DNA of 64,000 nt, from the NCBI RefSeq assembly GCF_008641065.1, contig NZ_VTRS01000002.1, positions 248,001-312,000 of the forward strand. The letters are read 5' to 3'. Position numbers and translations under genes: made by a program. Source of the DNA: Rhabdaerophilum calidifontis. Its GTDB lineage: Bacteria > Pseudomonadota > Alphaproteobacteria > Rhizobiales > Beijerinckiaceae. The first letter of the stretch is position 1; the number at the start of each line of letters is the position of its first letter. Positions 10,091 to 21,800 of this stretch are shown piece after piece. The notes under the pieces were generated by a model. The model searched no databases. It was not told the DNA's origin and worked only from the letters and a program-made list of their open reading frames with translations.

Positions 10091-10130
10091 GCGCCCGGCG
10101 GCGGGGCGGGCAGGGCGCTCGGCCCGCCCG

Positions 10131-11228
10131 TCACGCCACCACGGTCAGCCGTTTCGCCGCCCGCGTCACCGCCGTGTAGAGCCAGCGGGCGCGATGCTCA
10201 CGAAAGGCGAAGCTCTCGTCGAACAGCACGACATGGTTCCATTGCGAGCCCTGCGCCTTGTGCACCGTGAGCGCGTAGCCGTAATCGAATTCGTCGACAT
10301 GCCGGCGGATCTCCCACGGCACCTCCTCGCCGCTCTCGAACATCGCCCGCGGGCAGACGATCTTCACCGTCGGCCCCGCGCCCTCCTCTGGCGCCACGCG
10401 CATATGCACGAAATCGCCCGCCCGCTCGCCCACGAGCTTGACCGTGAAGGTCGAGCCGTTGAGCAGCCCCTTCTGGCGGTTGTTGCGCAGGCAGACGAGC
10501 TTCTCCTCCTGTTCCGGCAATGCGTCGCGCCGGCCGAGCAGCTCGCGGATCCGGGCATTGTAGCGCCGCCGCGTCTCGTTGCGGCCGACCAGCACCTGGT
10601 CCGCCGCGAGGATCTGCGCGGCGTCGATCGCCTCGCGGCCGATCACCCTGGTTTCGCCGAAAACGCCGCGCGGCAGCCTTTCGCCGGCGCGGGCCAGCAT
10701 CGAGAGGCGGATGATCGGATCATCCGCCGCCTGCCGGTGCACCTCCTGGAGCATCACGTCCGGATCGCCTTCGGTGAAGAAGCCGCCGCCCTTCACGGGG
10801 GGGAGCTGCGCCGGATCGCCCAGAACCAGAACCGGCACGCCGAAGGAGAGCAGATCCTGCCCGAGTTCGGCATCGACCATCGAGCATTCGTCGACGATCA
10901 CCAGTTCGGCCTTCTTCACATCCGATTGCCGGTTGAGCACGAAGCTCGGCTCCTCGGATTTGCTCTCCCTGGAGCGGTAGATCAGCGAATGCAGCGTCGC
11001 TGCGCCCTCGCAGCCGCGCTCGCGCATCACCGAGGCGGCCTTGCCGGTGAATGCGGCGAACAGCACCTCGCCGTCGATCCCCTCCGCGATATGGCGCGCA
11101 AGTGTCGTCTTGCCGGTCCCGGCATAGCCGAACAGCCGGAACAGCAGCTGCCCGCGCCCCTTGCGGGCGGCGCGGTGCCAGTCCGAGATGGCGATGAGGG
11201 CTTGGTCTTGCTCGGGCGAGAAGCGCAT
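10131..11228 (-). CDS. SF1B DNA helicase (RecD/Dda-like)
   Basis: 365-aa helicase with Walker A GYAGTGKTT (about residues 34-42), motif Ia AFTGKAASVM, Walker B/motif II VIVDECSMVD, motif III LVLGDPAQLPPV, and motifs V/VI near the end (GYALTVHKAQGSQW...WLYTAVTRA). The layout matches the compact RecD2/Dda-type 5'-3' helicases without a RecBC partner. It likely acts in DNA repair or replication restart. It is a single-gene unit, convergent with the GST gene. Confidence 0.92.
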   Translation of the reverse strand: MRFSPEQDQALIAISDWHRAARKGRGQLLFRLFGYAGTGKTTLARHIAEGIDGEVLFAAFTGKAASVMRERGCEGAATLHSLIYRSRESKSEEPSFVLNRQSDVKKAELVIVDECSMVDAELGQDLLSFGVPVLVLGDPAQLPPVKGGGFFTEGDPDVMLQEVHRQAADDPIIRLSMLARAGERLPRGVFGETRVIGREAIDAAQILAADQVLVGRNETRRRYNARIRELLGRRDALPEQEEKLVCLRNNRQKGLLNGSTFTVKLVGERAGDFVHMRVAPEEGAGPTVKIVCPRAMFESGEEVPWEIRRHVDEFDYGYALTVHKAQGSQWNHVVLFDESFAFREHRARWLYTAVTRAAKRLTVVA

Positions 11229-11264
11229 CCCGGCGCTTCTAGCCGAGTCGGCGCCGCGCTGTCC

Positions 11265-11666
11265 TCACTCGACCTTCGACCAGTTCACCGAACGGCAGAC
11301 GAGCCCGCCCAGCGCGCAGCCGGCGGTGGTCAGGTTCTTGCCGCTCAGCGTCATCTTGCCGGAATAGGTCTTGCCGTCCTCGGGGTTGAAGGCCTTGCCC
11401 GACCATTTGTTCTCGCCATCCGGCTTCATGTCGTAGAAGACGCGCTGGCCGATCTTGGCCGGCCCGGTCGTATCCTTCAGCCAGATGATCGTGCCGCAAA
11501 GCCCGTCGCCGCATTTGGCGAACCGGACGCGGCTCGCGCCGGAATCGCGCAGCCACACGCCGGTGGGGTCGCTCGCCAGCGCGGGCAGGGGCGCCAGCGC
11601 GCCCGCGGCGAGGGTCAGCATGGCAAGGGCCGCCGTGGCGGCGGATATCCGCGAAGATTGGGTCAT
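11265..11666 (-). CDS. Exported DUF2147 protein
   Basis: 133-aa secreted protein. A signal peptide ends near ALA-S, followed by the DUF2147 beta-rich domain that begins DPTGVWLRDSGASRVRF and contains CGDGLCGTIIWLKD. Two cysteine pairs may be disulfide bonded. The ATG at 11666 has a strong GGGAGG ribosome-binding site 5 nt upstream; an in-frame ATG at 11714 lacks one. Function in the family is unknown. Confidence 0.85.
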   Translation of the reverse strand: MTQSSRISAATAALAMLTLAAGALAPLPALASDPTGVWLRDSGASRVRFAKCGDGLCGTIIWLKDTTGPAKIGQRVFYDMKPDGENKWSGKAFNPEDGKTYSGKMTLSGKNLTTAGCALGGLVCRSVNWSKVE

Positions 11667-12031
11667 GGGGTCCTCCCGAAGCCGGATTCCAGCCGGCTTT
11701 TGTGGAATGTTCATATGTAAACGACCTCGTTGTCAAGCGCCGACCGCGCCGCCGGCGGCATGAGGTGATCGCGGGCATGGTTTCGGGAAGCTTCCGCTAA
11801 CCTCCGTTTCCGTTTCCTTGCGCTTTGATTCGCAAGGCGAATCCGCCGCTTTTGCCTTTCCGGCGGGTTAAGGGGTGCTTGTGCGGCGGCGGCGATGACG
11901 AAGTGTTAGGCACATCGATTCAGAAGATCTTCGAAAATTTTGCTCAAATTCTCTCCATCGGCCGCGACATCCGGGGTGGGATGCAAGAGCCGAACAATAA
12001 CGGATACAACAGGGCAGATGGGAACAAGCAG
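11667..12031. other. Intergenic stretch without a clear gene
   Basis: Divergent upstream region of the DUF2147 gene and the Sel1-like gene. An open frame continuous with the Sel1-like protein extends back to 11825, but its N-terminal residues look unconserved. I see no RNA gene or strong terminator here. Confidence 0.4.
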
Positions 12032-12280
12032 ATGTTTCAGGTCGACATGATCGGGATCTCCGGCGAGCCGGAACGTAACTTCATCGAACTCGGGATGGAC
12101 TATGCCTGCGGACGCAATGTCGCGGCGGACCTGATCGAGGCGCACAAATGGTTCAACATCGCGGCGTTGCGCGGTGATGTCGAGGCGGCGCGGCGCCGGC
12201 AGGAACTGGCGGCCGAGATGAACGCGCGCGAGATCGCCGCGGCCCAGCGCCGGGCGCGGGAATGGCTCTCGATTCACTGA
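12032..12280 (+). CDS. Short SEL1-like repeat protein
   Basis: 82-aa protein with one Sel1-type helical repeat: FIELGMDYACGRNVAADLIE followed by AHKWFNIAALRGDVEAA, then a charged helix ending REIAAAQRRAREWLSIH. This short form is widespread in Hyphomicrobiales and usually starts a few residues before the repeat, which is why I prefer the ATG at 12032. In-frame starts at 11981 and 11825 exist. Role unknown; Sel1 repeats generally mediate protein contacts. Confidence 0.72.
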   Translation: MFQVDMIGISGEPERNFIELGMDYACGRNVAADLIEAHKWFNIAALRGDVEAARRRQELAAEMNAREIAAAQRRAREWLSIH

Positions 12281-12396
12281 TGCGGCGTCCCTCGGCCTCC
12301 TCCTGCGGCGTCGCGCGGCAGCGCCGGCCCCGCAGGAAGCGCTTGAATCCATGTCCCCGCTCGGGCATAGAGCGGGGCCCGGCGCCCGCGCCGGCC

Positions 12397-12488
12397 GGAG
12401 ACGTGGCCGAGAGGCTGAAGGCACTCGTTTGCTAAATGAGCATACCTCGAAAGGGGTATCATGGGTTCGAATCCCATCGTCTCCGCCA
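12397..12488 (+). tRNA. tRNA-Ser (anticodon GCT)
   Basis: Acceptor GGAGACG pairs with CGTCTCC, and the encoded CCA occupies 12486-12488. The anticodon stem CTCGT/ATGAG encloses loop TTGCTAA, giving anticodon GCT. A long variable arm (type II tRNA) and the T-loop GGTTCGAATCCC are clear. The tRNA stands at the left border of the CRISPR-cas island, followed about 100 nt later by an integrase remnant, as is common for integration sites. Confidence 0.96.
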
Positions 12489-12584
12489 TTGATTTGCTAA
12501 GTCATTTCATATGCTTAGCTATTTTTCCAAGGGAAATCGGTTCGTCGCCTCCTGGGCCAGAAACCGGGCCAGATGAGGTCATTC

Positions 12585-12810
12585 ATGCCGCTTGTCCCTC
12601 GACTTGTGCGTCGCAACGGAGCCTATTGCTTCCGCATGGCCGTGTCGAAGCATTGGTGGCGCGTGTCGGACGCTACGAAGTCAAGTCGATGTTGCGCTCG
12701 TCCGATGACCTGAGCATTTCCGCGAGTGGGGCGGCGAGTTGCCCGCCACGCCGGAGATCATCGCGGCCTACGTCGCCGCCTATGCCGGGGAAGTGATAGG
12801 CCCCCACTAA
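12585..12810 (+). pseudogene. Decayed fragment of a tyrosine-type integrase
   Basis: Starting at ATG 12585, one frame reads MPLVPRLVRRNGAYCFRMAV, which resembles the N-terminal arm-binding region of phage integrases (DUF6538-like LVRRNGxYxFRR). The reading then continues in another frame with RVGRYEVKSMLRSSD, as in the xGRxEVKxSLRTSD part of such proteins. A third piece, WGGELPATPEIIAAYVA (from 12724), resembles the SAM-like core-binding domain. The pieces lie in integrase order but in different frames and with internal loss, so this is a relic. No catalytic domain remains. It lies just downstream of tRNA-Ser and touches the island's left direct repeat. Confidence 0.6.
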
Positions 12811-12861
12811 GTGGTCCGGATGGAATGTTAGTGCATTGACGGCCTCGACGCCAGCGCGGGC
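12800..12861 (-). repeat. Left copy of a 62-bp direct repeat flanking the CRISPR-cas locus
   Basis: Read on the minus strand, this 62-bp block matches 31903-31964 (also minus) at 49 of 62 positions without gaps. It ends 6 bp before the first CRISPR repeat. The partner copy ends 7 bp upstream of the cas3 ATG. Both copies share GCCCGCGCTGGC at one end, CTAACATTC in the middle and AGTGGGGGC at the other end. Confidence 0.8.
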
Positions 12862-12867
12862 GCAAAG

Positions 12868-15800
12868 GGCCTATCCCCGCGAGCGCGGGGGAACCATGGG
12901 CGTTGTAGCTGGAGTGCCAGATCTTGCGGGCCTATCCCCGCGAGCGCGGGGGAACCGGTCAGGGCCTTCTTGAAGCCGCGCTCGTCCTGGGCCTATCCCC
13001 GCGAGCGCGGGGGAACCATGCCAAGGCAGGGGACGCCCCAGGTAGGGGCGGGCCTATCCCCGCGAGCGCGGGGGAACCCTGGTGGCGCTGGGGCTGGCGT
13101 CGCTGGCGTCGGGCCTATCCCCGCGAGCGCGGGGGAACCAGAGCGAGGCGCGCCCGTCGAAGTGCCGCCGGGGGCCTATCCCCGCGAGCGCGGGGGAACC
13201 TAGGCTCCGGTCACGTCCCCGCCCCCATTGGTGGGCCTATCCCCGCGAGCGCGGGGGAACCCCGTAGCCGAAATCTTCTATCCTTTTCTTTTTGGGCCTA
13301 TCCCCGCGAGCGCGGGGGAACCCGCCCCCTGGATCGCCGAAGGATCTGTGCTTCGGGCCTATCCCCGCGAGCGCGGGGGAACCTATGTCTGCTTCCAGTG
13401 CGAGGTCAGCGACACAGGCCTATCCCCGCGAGCGCGGGGGAACCCCAAAGATCGAAATAACTCTGATGCTGCAAGGGGGCCTATCCCCGCGAGCGCGGGG
13501 GAACCCCGCCGGGCGCGAGGTTGTCCATGTGCCTGGGGGGCCTATCCCCGCGAGCGCGGGGGAACCTTTCTTGCGCGTCTCCGTGGCGAAGGCCACGAGG
13601 GCCTATCCCCGCGAGCGCGGGGGAACCTCCCACGCAACTGGGTTGAATAAGCGCACCGCGGGCCTATCCCCGCGAGCGCGGGGGAACCAGGCAATCGACC
13701 GTAGAATGATCGATATTACAAGGCCTATCCCCGCGAGCGCGGGGGAACCATATTGCTGGCGCCGATATTCACGCGGCTGCGGGGCCTATCCCCGCGAGCG
13801 CGGGGGAACCGCGTTCAGGGCGGGGAGGACGTTAACGCAAGAGGGCCTATCCCCGCGAGCGCGGGGGAACCCAGCGCTTCCGACATGAAGTTTTTGCCGA
13901 TGTGGGCCTATCCCCGCGAGCGCGGGGGAACCGAGCCGGCAAGGGGGCCATCAACCAGAACGACAGGCCTATCCCCGCGAGCGCGGGGGAACCGGGCGGC
14001 GGGCAAGAACGGTCAGATGATCGTCGGGCCTATCCCCGCGAGCGCGGGGGAACCCCATGGATGCGGGTGCCGTCGCGGGCATGAAGGGGCCTATCCCCGC
14101 GAGCGCGGGGGAACCTCTTGTCGCACAAGATCGAGGCCGGGCACCGCGGGCCTATCCCCGCGAGCGCGGGGGAACCTGCGAGCATGGCCAGGAGCGTGTC
14201 CGCTTCGTGGGCCTATCCCCGCGAGCGCGGGGGAACCGTTCGGCGATCACGACGGATTTGCCCGTCCCGGGGCCTATCCCCGCGAGCGCGGGGGAACCAC
14301 AGATGCGAGCAAACAGAGAAGGGCATGGGAAGGCCTATCCCCGCGAGCGCGGGGGAACCCAAGATCGGAATAGCTCAGGATGCGCCCCGCGGGGCCTATC
14401 CCCGCGAGCGCGGGGGAACCGCACGGGGCGCCGCATGCGCCAGAAGAAAGCGGGGCCTATCCCCGCGAGCGCGGGGGAACCAGGCTGCAAGCATCGGGGT
14501 TCGGAAGGGCGGCAGGCCTATCCCCGCGAGCGCGGGGGAACCGCCTCGACATCCGGATATCCGGCAAGAGCATGAGGCCTATCCCCGCGAGCGCGGGGGA
14601 ACCCAACCTTCGTCTCGTGAGGATATGCCATGGCTGGGCCTATCCCCGCGAGCGCGGGGGAACCTTGATATTTGTGCGATAGAGGCCTCTACGCCAAGGC
14701 CTATCCCCGCGAGCGCGGGGGAACCGTCGAGACCATCGATCCGGCGACCGGGAAGCAAGGCCTATCCCCGCGAGCGCGGGGGAACCTGACCAGCTTCCGA
14801 ACGCAGCACCGCCGGAATAGGCCTATCCCCGCGAGCGCGGGGGAACCCAAGGCCCCCAGCCTGAACTTCACTCATTCCTGGGCCTATCCCCGCGAGCGCG
14901 GGGGAACCCGTCGAGCAGAACGCGCGAGCTTTACTGCGGCAGGCCTATCCCCGCGAGCGCGGGGGAACCGATGATCGTGCGAGGAATCGACGATATCTGC
15001 CGGGCCTATCCCCGCGAGCGCGGGGGAACCATCCTCTGCCTGGGGCGCCTGCATTTTGTCGAGGGCCTATCCCCGCGAGCGCGGGGGAACCCTTCAATGG
15101 CACATGCTGGTTCCGCAAGTGCTCGGCCTATCCCCGCGAGCGCGGGGGAACCGCCAGAGCGCGGGGGCATCGTCCATTGCCGCGAGGCCTATCCCCGCGA
15201 GCGCGGGGGAACCTTCCGGCCCGTAAATCAGCACGCGTGGTGGCGAGGCCTATCCCCGCGAGCGCGGGGGAACCACGGACAAGACATTCTGCATGCGCTT
15301 GCCGATGGGCCTATCCCCGCGAGCGCGGGGGAACCCCCCCGCGGGGCGATCCTGACGAAGATCGCTGGGGCCTATCCCCGCGAGCGCGGGGGAACCCCGA
15401 TGTCGCGGGTTGATCGGGGGCAAGCTCAAGGCCTATCCCCGCGAGCGCGGGGGAACCTTTCTTTCGGGTCTCCGTGGCGAAGGCGACGAGGGCCTATCCC
15501 CGCGAGCGCGGGGGAACCGCGTTATGGAGGAACCGGATGTATTCGCTGAGAGGCCTATCCCCGCGAGCGCGGGGGAACCGCACTATCATCTTGCTCTTTT
15601 TGGCTTCCCGAGGGCCTATCCCCGCGAGCGCGGGGGAACCATTCAGCGCCAGAAGCTCATGGCATTCCGGACAGGCCTATCCCCGCGAGCGCGGGGGAAC
15701 CCGTCATAGGTCAATTCACGGGCTGGCTGCATGTGGCCTATCCCCGCGAGCGCGGGGGAACCTAGGTAAAGACCGAACCGGGGCGCGTCACGGGGGGCCT

Positions 15801-18800
15801 ATCCCCGCGAGCGCGGGGGAACCGGTGCGTCCAGCGGTATTCAGCCTTCTCGCCCGGGCCTATCCCCGCGAGCGCGGGGGAACCCGAGAACATAGACTTC
15901 CGAGACGTTCTCGAACGGGCCTATCCCCGCGAGCGCGGGGGAACCCGCCGTCAATTCGCCCGCGGCGCTCATGCTGAAGGCCTATCCCCGCGAGCGCGGG
16001 GGAACCCCATGGCGGCCGAGCGGCTTGGCGTGCGCCGCGTGCCGGAGGAGGCCTATCCCCGCGAGCGCGGGGGAACCCAGATGCCGTCGCGGCATGGTAA
16101 TGCAGGCCGAGGCCTATCCCCGCGAGCGCGGGGGAACCCTGCCTGGGTGAACGGCGCGGCGGCGCACTCGTGGCCTATCCCCGCGAGCGCGGGGGAACCT
16201 ACGCCTTCAAGCTTCATGACGCGCTGCATCAAGGCCTATCCCCGCGAGCGCGGGGGAACCTCCGCTGCGATTTCTCCCCGCGCTGGCGAGTGAGGCCTAT
16301 CCCCGCGAGCGCGGGGGAACCTACGCGAGGAAAAATTGGGAAAGATTGGAAAGAGGCCTATCCCCGCGAGCGCGGGGGAACCATATGAAAACCGGGATGC
16401 CGCCCACGCTCGGGGGGCCTATCCCCGCGAGCGCGGGGGAACCCTGGCTGCGCGCCAGGATGCGGAGGCTCCATCGGGCCTATCCCCGCGAGCGCGGGGG
16501 AACCTCCTGATCCTTCGCGACGCTCGCAATGTGCGCGGGCCTATCCCCGCGAGCGCGGGGGAACCCAAGATCGGAATAGCTCAGGATGCGCCCCGCGGGG
16601 CCTATCCCCGCGAGCGCGGGGGAACCAGATCGCCCGTATCCGCTCCCTTTCCGCCCCGGGGCCTATCCCCGCGAGCGCGGGGGAACCCGTCGAGCAGAAC
16701 GCGCGAGCTTTACTGCGGCAGGCCTATCCCCGCGAGCGCGGGGGAACCAGCGGATGCCGACATCCAGGCCCCCTTGGAAAAGGCCTATCCCCGCGAGCGC
16801 GGGGGAACCCGTCACCACTTCGGTTCTTGTCCTTCTGGACGGGGCCTATCCCCGCGAGCGCGGGGGAACCCACTGTCCAGCACGCTACTTCTGCACTTAT
16901 TCGGGCCTATCCCCGCGAGCGCGGGGGAACCTCAGGCGGCGGCCGAGGGCATCACCGCGCCCCGGGCCTATCCCCGCGAGCGCGGGGGAACCGCATCTGG
17001 CGTGCCGGTTGCGGTGCGCAACCAGGGCCTATCCCCGCGAGCGCGGGGGAACCGCCCTTGTCGGTCGCCTCGGCCTCGATGGTGAGGGCCTATCCCCGCG
17101 AGCGCGGGGGAACCTCGCCTGGGCCTGCGAGAGCGCCGAATCCATGAGGCCTATCCCCGCGAGCGCGGGGGAACCGGATACCCTCGCGGATATAGATGCG
17201 GCGCGGAAGGCCTATCCCCGCGAGCGCGGGGGAACCCCCGCCGAATCCTTCCCGAATCTTTCCCGCCAAGGCCTATCCCCGCGAGCGCGGGGGAACCGGA
17301 TATCCGGATGTCGAGACCATGGTCGAGGCAGGCCTATCCCCGCGAGCGCGGGGGAACCGTGACGCTAATTGCGGCCGCAGTGCCCGCCTTGGGCCTATCC
17401 CCGCGAGCGCGGGGGAACCCATCCCCCGCCGCCGGCGAGCGTCGAGGAAGCGGGGCCTATCCCCGCGAGCGCGGGGGAACCTCCTGTCCCCCCTGATGTT
17501 GCGGGGGCGGATCTGGCCTATCCCCGCGAGCGCGGGGGAACCTTTTGTTACCCTTTTCGTCTCCACGCTCCCCCGGGCCTATCCCCGCGAGCGCGGGGGA
17601 ACCGCATGTCAGGGCGCAGGCGGCGAGGAAAGCGCGGGCCTATCCCCGCGAGCGCGGGGGAACCTCCAGCACCGCGTCATAAGCTCGGAGCCATGGGGGC
17701 CTATCCCCGCGAGCGCGGGGGAACCCTTGCCACGACCAGAGAGAGGTGAAAATGGCTGGGCCTATCCCCGCGAGCGCGGGGGAACCGTCTTGCCGGAAAG
17801 GTCCATCACCGAATTCGCGGGCCTATCCCCGCGAGCGCGGGGGAACCGCCGCCGAGCGGCTGCAATCCGGCGAGGACGAAGGCCTATCCCCGCGAGCGCG
17901 GGGGAACCGCGCGTCATCCCATCGGGTCGCGCGCGCGCACGGGCCTATCCCCGCGAGCGCGGGGGAACCGAAGGAAGGACAAATCGCCACCGCGCGTGCT
18001 GAGGCCTATCCCCGCGAGCGCGGGGGAACCCCGGCGCGGTGCGCTTGTCGCGGCCTTTTACGAGGCCTATCCCCGCGAGCGCGGGGGAACCGCTTGCGTG
18101 AAGCGGGCCGCCGCACGTGGCATGGGCCTATCCCCGCGAGCGCGGGGGAACCCCGCTCCATCGGAGCGCGCAAGAATCGCCCCGGGGCCTATCCCCGCGA
18201 GCGCGGGGGAACCCCCCGAAGTGCAGCCTTGCCAGCTGGGCCAAGGGGCCTATCCCCGCGAGCGCGGGGGAACCCCTCCCCGTTCGGCGTGGGAGATTCC
18301 CGTCACAGGCCTATCCCCGCGAGCGCGGGGGAACCCCATGGATGCGGGCACCGTCGCGGGCATGAAGGGGCCTATCCCCGCGAGCGCGGGGGAACCTCAC
18401 GCAGGCTGATCTTGACGCGATAGACCAGGGGCCTATCCCCGCGAGCGCGGGGGAACCCAGCTATGACGCGGCCGTGGCGCGGGCGAAAAGGGCCTATCCC
18501 CGCGAGCGCGGGGGAACCCCGAGGCGGCAACCCTGCGCCGCGGCTCGCCGGGGCCTATCCCCGCGAGCGCGGGGGAACCCTTCGTGGGGGATGCCCCAGA
18601 TTCTCGGCTCAAGGCCTATCCCCGCGAGCGCGGGGGAACCCGCATGGACAGCCCCAGGAGGACTGCCCATGCGGGCCTATCCCCGCGAGCGCGGGGGAAC
18701 CCGCTGGATCCGTTCGGCGATGATCTCGTCCGTGGGCCTATCCCCGCGAGCGCGGGGGAACCCATCCGGCGCCCTGCGATCCGTGAAAAGCGAGAGGCCT

Positions 18801-21800
18801 ATCCCCGCGAGCGCGGGGGAACCTCACGCTGAGCCCGGTGCTATTACTGATGTCGGGGCCTATCCCCGCGAGCGCGGGGGAACCCTGTAGAGCCTCACCC
18901 TATTCGGTACTTTGCCGGGCCTATCCCCGCGAGCGCGGGGGAACCTGACCACGGAAGTGAAGTCCGACCACTGCTCAAGGCCTATCCCCGCGAGCGCGGG
19001 GGAACCCCGCGCGCGCTCAAGCCGGAACATGGAATAAAGGGCCTATCCCCGCGAGCGCGGGGGAACCGCGTGGTGGATCGCGATGCGCGGCTTGTCCGGG
19101 GGCCTATCCCCGCGAGCGCGGGGGAACCCGCACGGGCAGCCGGGGCGACATCGCCCCGTTAGGCCTATCCCCGCGAGCGCGGGGGAACCCCGGAGGCCGT
19201 GGCCGTCAGCGGCGGCAAGGCAGGCCTATCCCCGCGAGCGCGGGGGAACCTTTTCAATGCTCAGGGCCAAAACTTCGTCATAGGGCCTATCCCCGCGAGC
19301 GCGGGGGAACCTTTTCAATGCTCAGGGCCAAAACTTCGTCATAGGGCCTATCCCCGCGAGCGCGGGGGAACCGCATACCGGGCGCGGCTTCTGTTCGCAA
19401 AGGCAGGCCTATCCCCGCGAGCGCGGGGGAACCCGCTTGCCGACGCCGCCATGCGGGCGCACATGCCCCAGAAGGAGGCCTATCCCCGCGAGCGCGGGGG
19501 AACCGCCGAAACTCACCGCTCGCCAGGCCTCACCAAAGGCCTATCCCCGCGAGCGCGGGGGAACCAGGCACCGCAAGCCCTCGATATCGGCTTCGCAGGG
19601 CCTATCCCCGCGAGCGCGGGGGAACCGTCCATCTTGCCGCGCAGATGCCCATCGCAGAGGGCCTATCCCCGCGAGCGCGGGGGAACCCCCAGGGGGATGT
19701 TGCCGACAGGCTGGCTGCAAGGCCTATCCCCGCGAGCGCGGGGGAACCTCGTATCAAAAGCGACCATCGGCTCGATCGATGGGCCTATCCCCGCGAGCGC
19801 GGGGGAACCTGGCCAATCCGGGACGTGTCGATGCTGTCGGGGGGCCTATCCCCGCGAGCGCGGGGGAACCCCAAAGACCGGAATAACGCAGACGCAGCAA
19901 GGGGGCCTATCCCCGCGAGCGCGGGGGAACCGCGCATCATATTCCGCGCGGGACATGATGACCAGGCCTATCCCCGCGAGCGCGGGGGAACCGAAGGCCC
20001 CGGCTTTTGACCAGGGCCTTTTTGAGGCCTATCCCCGCGAGCGCGGGGGAACCTTTCTTTCGGGTCTCCGTGGCGAAGGCGACGAGGGCCTATCCCCGCG
20101 AGCGCGGGGGAACCACCGCTCGACAACCGGCGAGCCGCGGCGCAGGGGGCCTATCCCCGCGAGCGCGGGGGAACCGATGACCAGGAAACCTTGGCCCAGC
20201 TGGCAAGGGGCCTATCCCCGCGAGCGCGGGGGAACCCAGATCGGGCGGAGCGTTCAGTTCGGGCGAAAAGGCCTATCCCCGCGAGCGCGGGGGAACCTGC
20301 GAGCGCGAATGCGGGGTCCCACTGGATCCGGGCCTATCCCCGCGAGCGCGGGGGAACCCCGTAGCCGAAATCTTCTATCCTTTTCTTTTTGGGCCTATCC
20401 CCGCGAGCGCGGGGGAACCATTTCCCAGGTGGCCGCTTCAACGATGGTCTTGGGCCTATCCCCGCGAGCGCGGGGGAACCGCCGGTCTGGTCGATGTGAA
20501 GCTTTCCGGCGGGGGCCTATCCCCGCGAGCGCGGGGGAACCTCCTTGTCCAGCGTGTCCAGCGTGGGCCTATCCCCGCGAGCGCGGGGGAACCTGGGTGA
20601 TCGAGAAGGAAAGGCCTGGTCGTCGGGGCCTATCCCCGCGAGCGCGGGGGAACCGTGCCGGGATTTTTTTTGCGCTCAATGCAAAAAGGCCTATCCCCGC
20701 GAGCGCGGGGGAACCGCATGGCTTTTCGTCGCCGCCCGAAGCGGCTACGGCCTATCCCCGCGAGCGCGGGGGAACCGAGGCGGATGCGCGGGCGATCGCG
20801 AAAAAGGGGGGCCTATCCCCGCGAGCGCGGGGGAACCCGATCCAGAATGCGGCGACGCGCATCGCGCGTGGGCCTATCCCCGCGAGCGCGGGGGAACCTC
20901 TGGCGCATGGGCGCGCGCGAATTGCCGCACCGGCCTATCCCCGCGAGCGCGGGGGAACCCCGCCTTTCCTGTGAAAGCCGAGGCCCCTCAAAGGCCTATC
21001 CCCGCGAGCGCGGGGGAACCCTGGGGCGGCGGGACAAGCGGCCCAGGATACTGGGCCTATCCCCGCGAGCGCGGGGGAACCGATGCAGATGCCCCAGGAA
21101 GGCGTGCCGATACGGGCCTATCCCCGCGAGCGCGGGGGAACCCGCCGATGGAGATCAACCCGGCGCCGCGCACGAGGCCTATCCCCGCGAGCGCGGGGGA
21201 ACCTCTCATCCCCGAGCACGACGTGCTGCTGGCGGGGGCCTATCCCCGCGAGCGCGGGGGAACCCGTCGTATCAAGGAAGACTTCTGGCAGCGAGAGGGC
21301 CTATCCCCGCGAGCGCGGGGGAACCCATCGCATCATGCTCGAGGCTACTCAGCATCAGGGCCTATCCCCGCGAGCGCGGGGGAACCATGGAGTCGGAAGG
21401 ATACTGATATGAGAACTCGGGCCTATCCCCGCGAGCGCGGGGGAACCTCGCCATCTCGCCCCGGGTCAGGATGTTCTTGAGGCCTATCCCCGCGAGCGCG
21501 GGGGAACCTCGAGGAGATGATCGAGCAGACCCCCGGGGTGGCCTATCCCCGCGAGCGCGGGGGAACCCACGCCCGGAAAAAGATCGGGCACGCCTATCAA
21601 GGCCTATCCCCGCGAGCGCGGGGGAACCCGAGCTGCGTGATCGTCGCCGTCTCCTCCTCGAGGCCTATCCCCGCGAGCGCGGGGGAACCTCCTCGCTGCC
21701 ACGGGTCCGGAATACGGAAGAAGGCCTATCCCCGCGAGCGCGGGGGAACCTCGAGAATGATCCCGGCCTCGTCGAGCTTGTCGGGCCTATCCCCGCGAGC

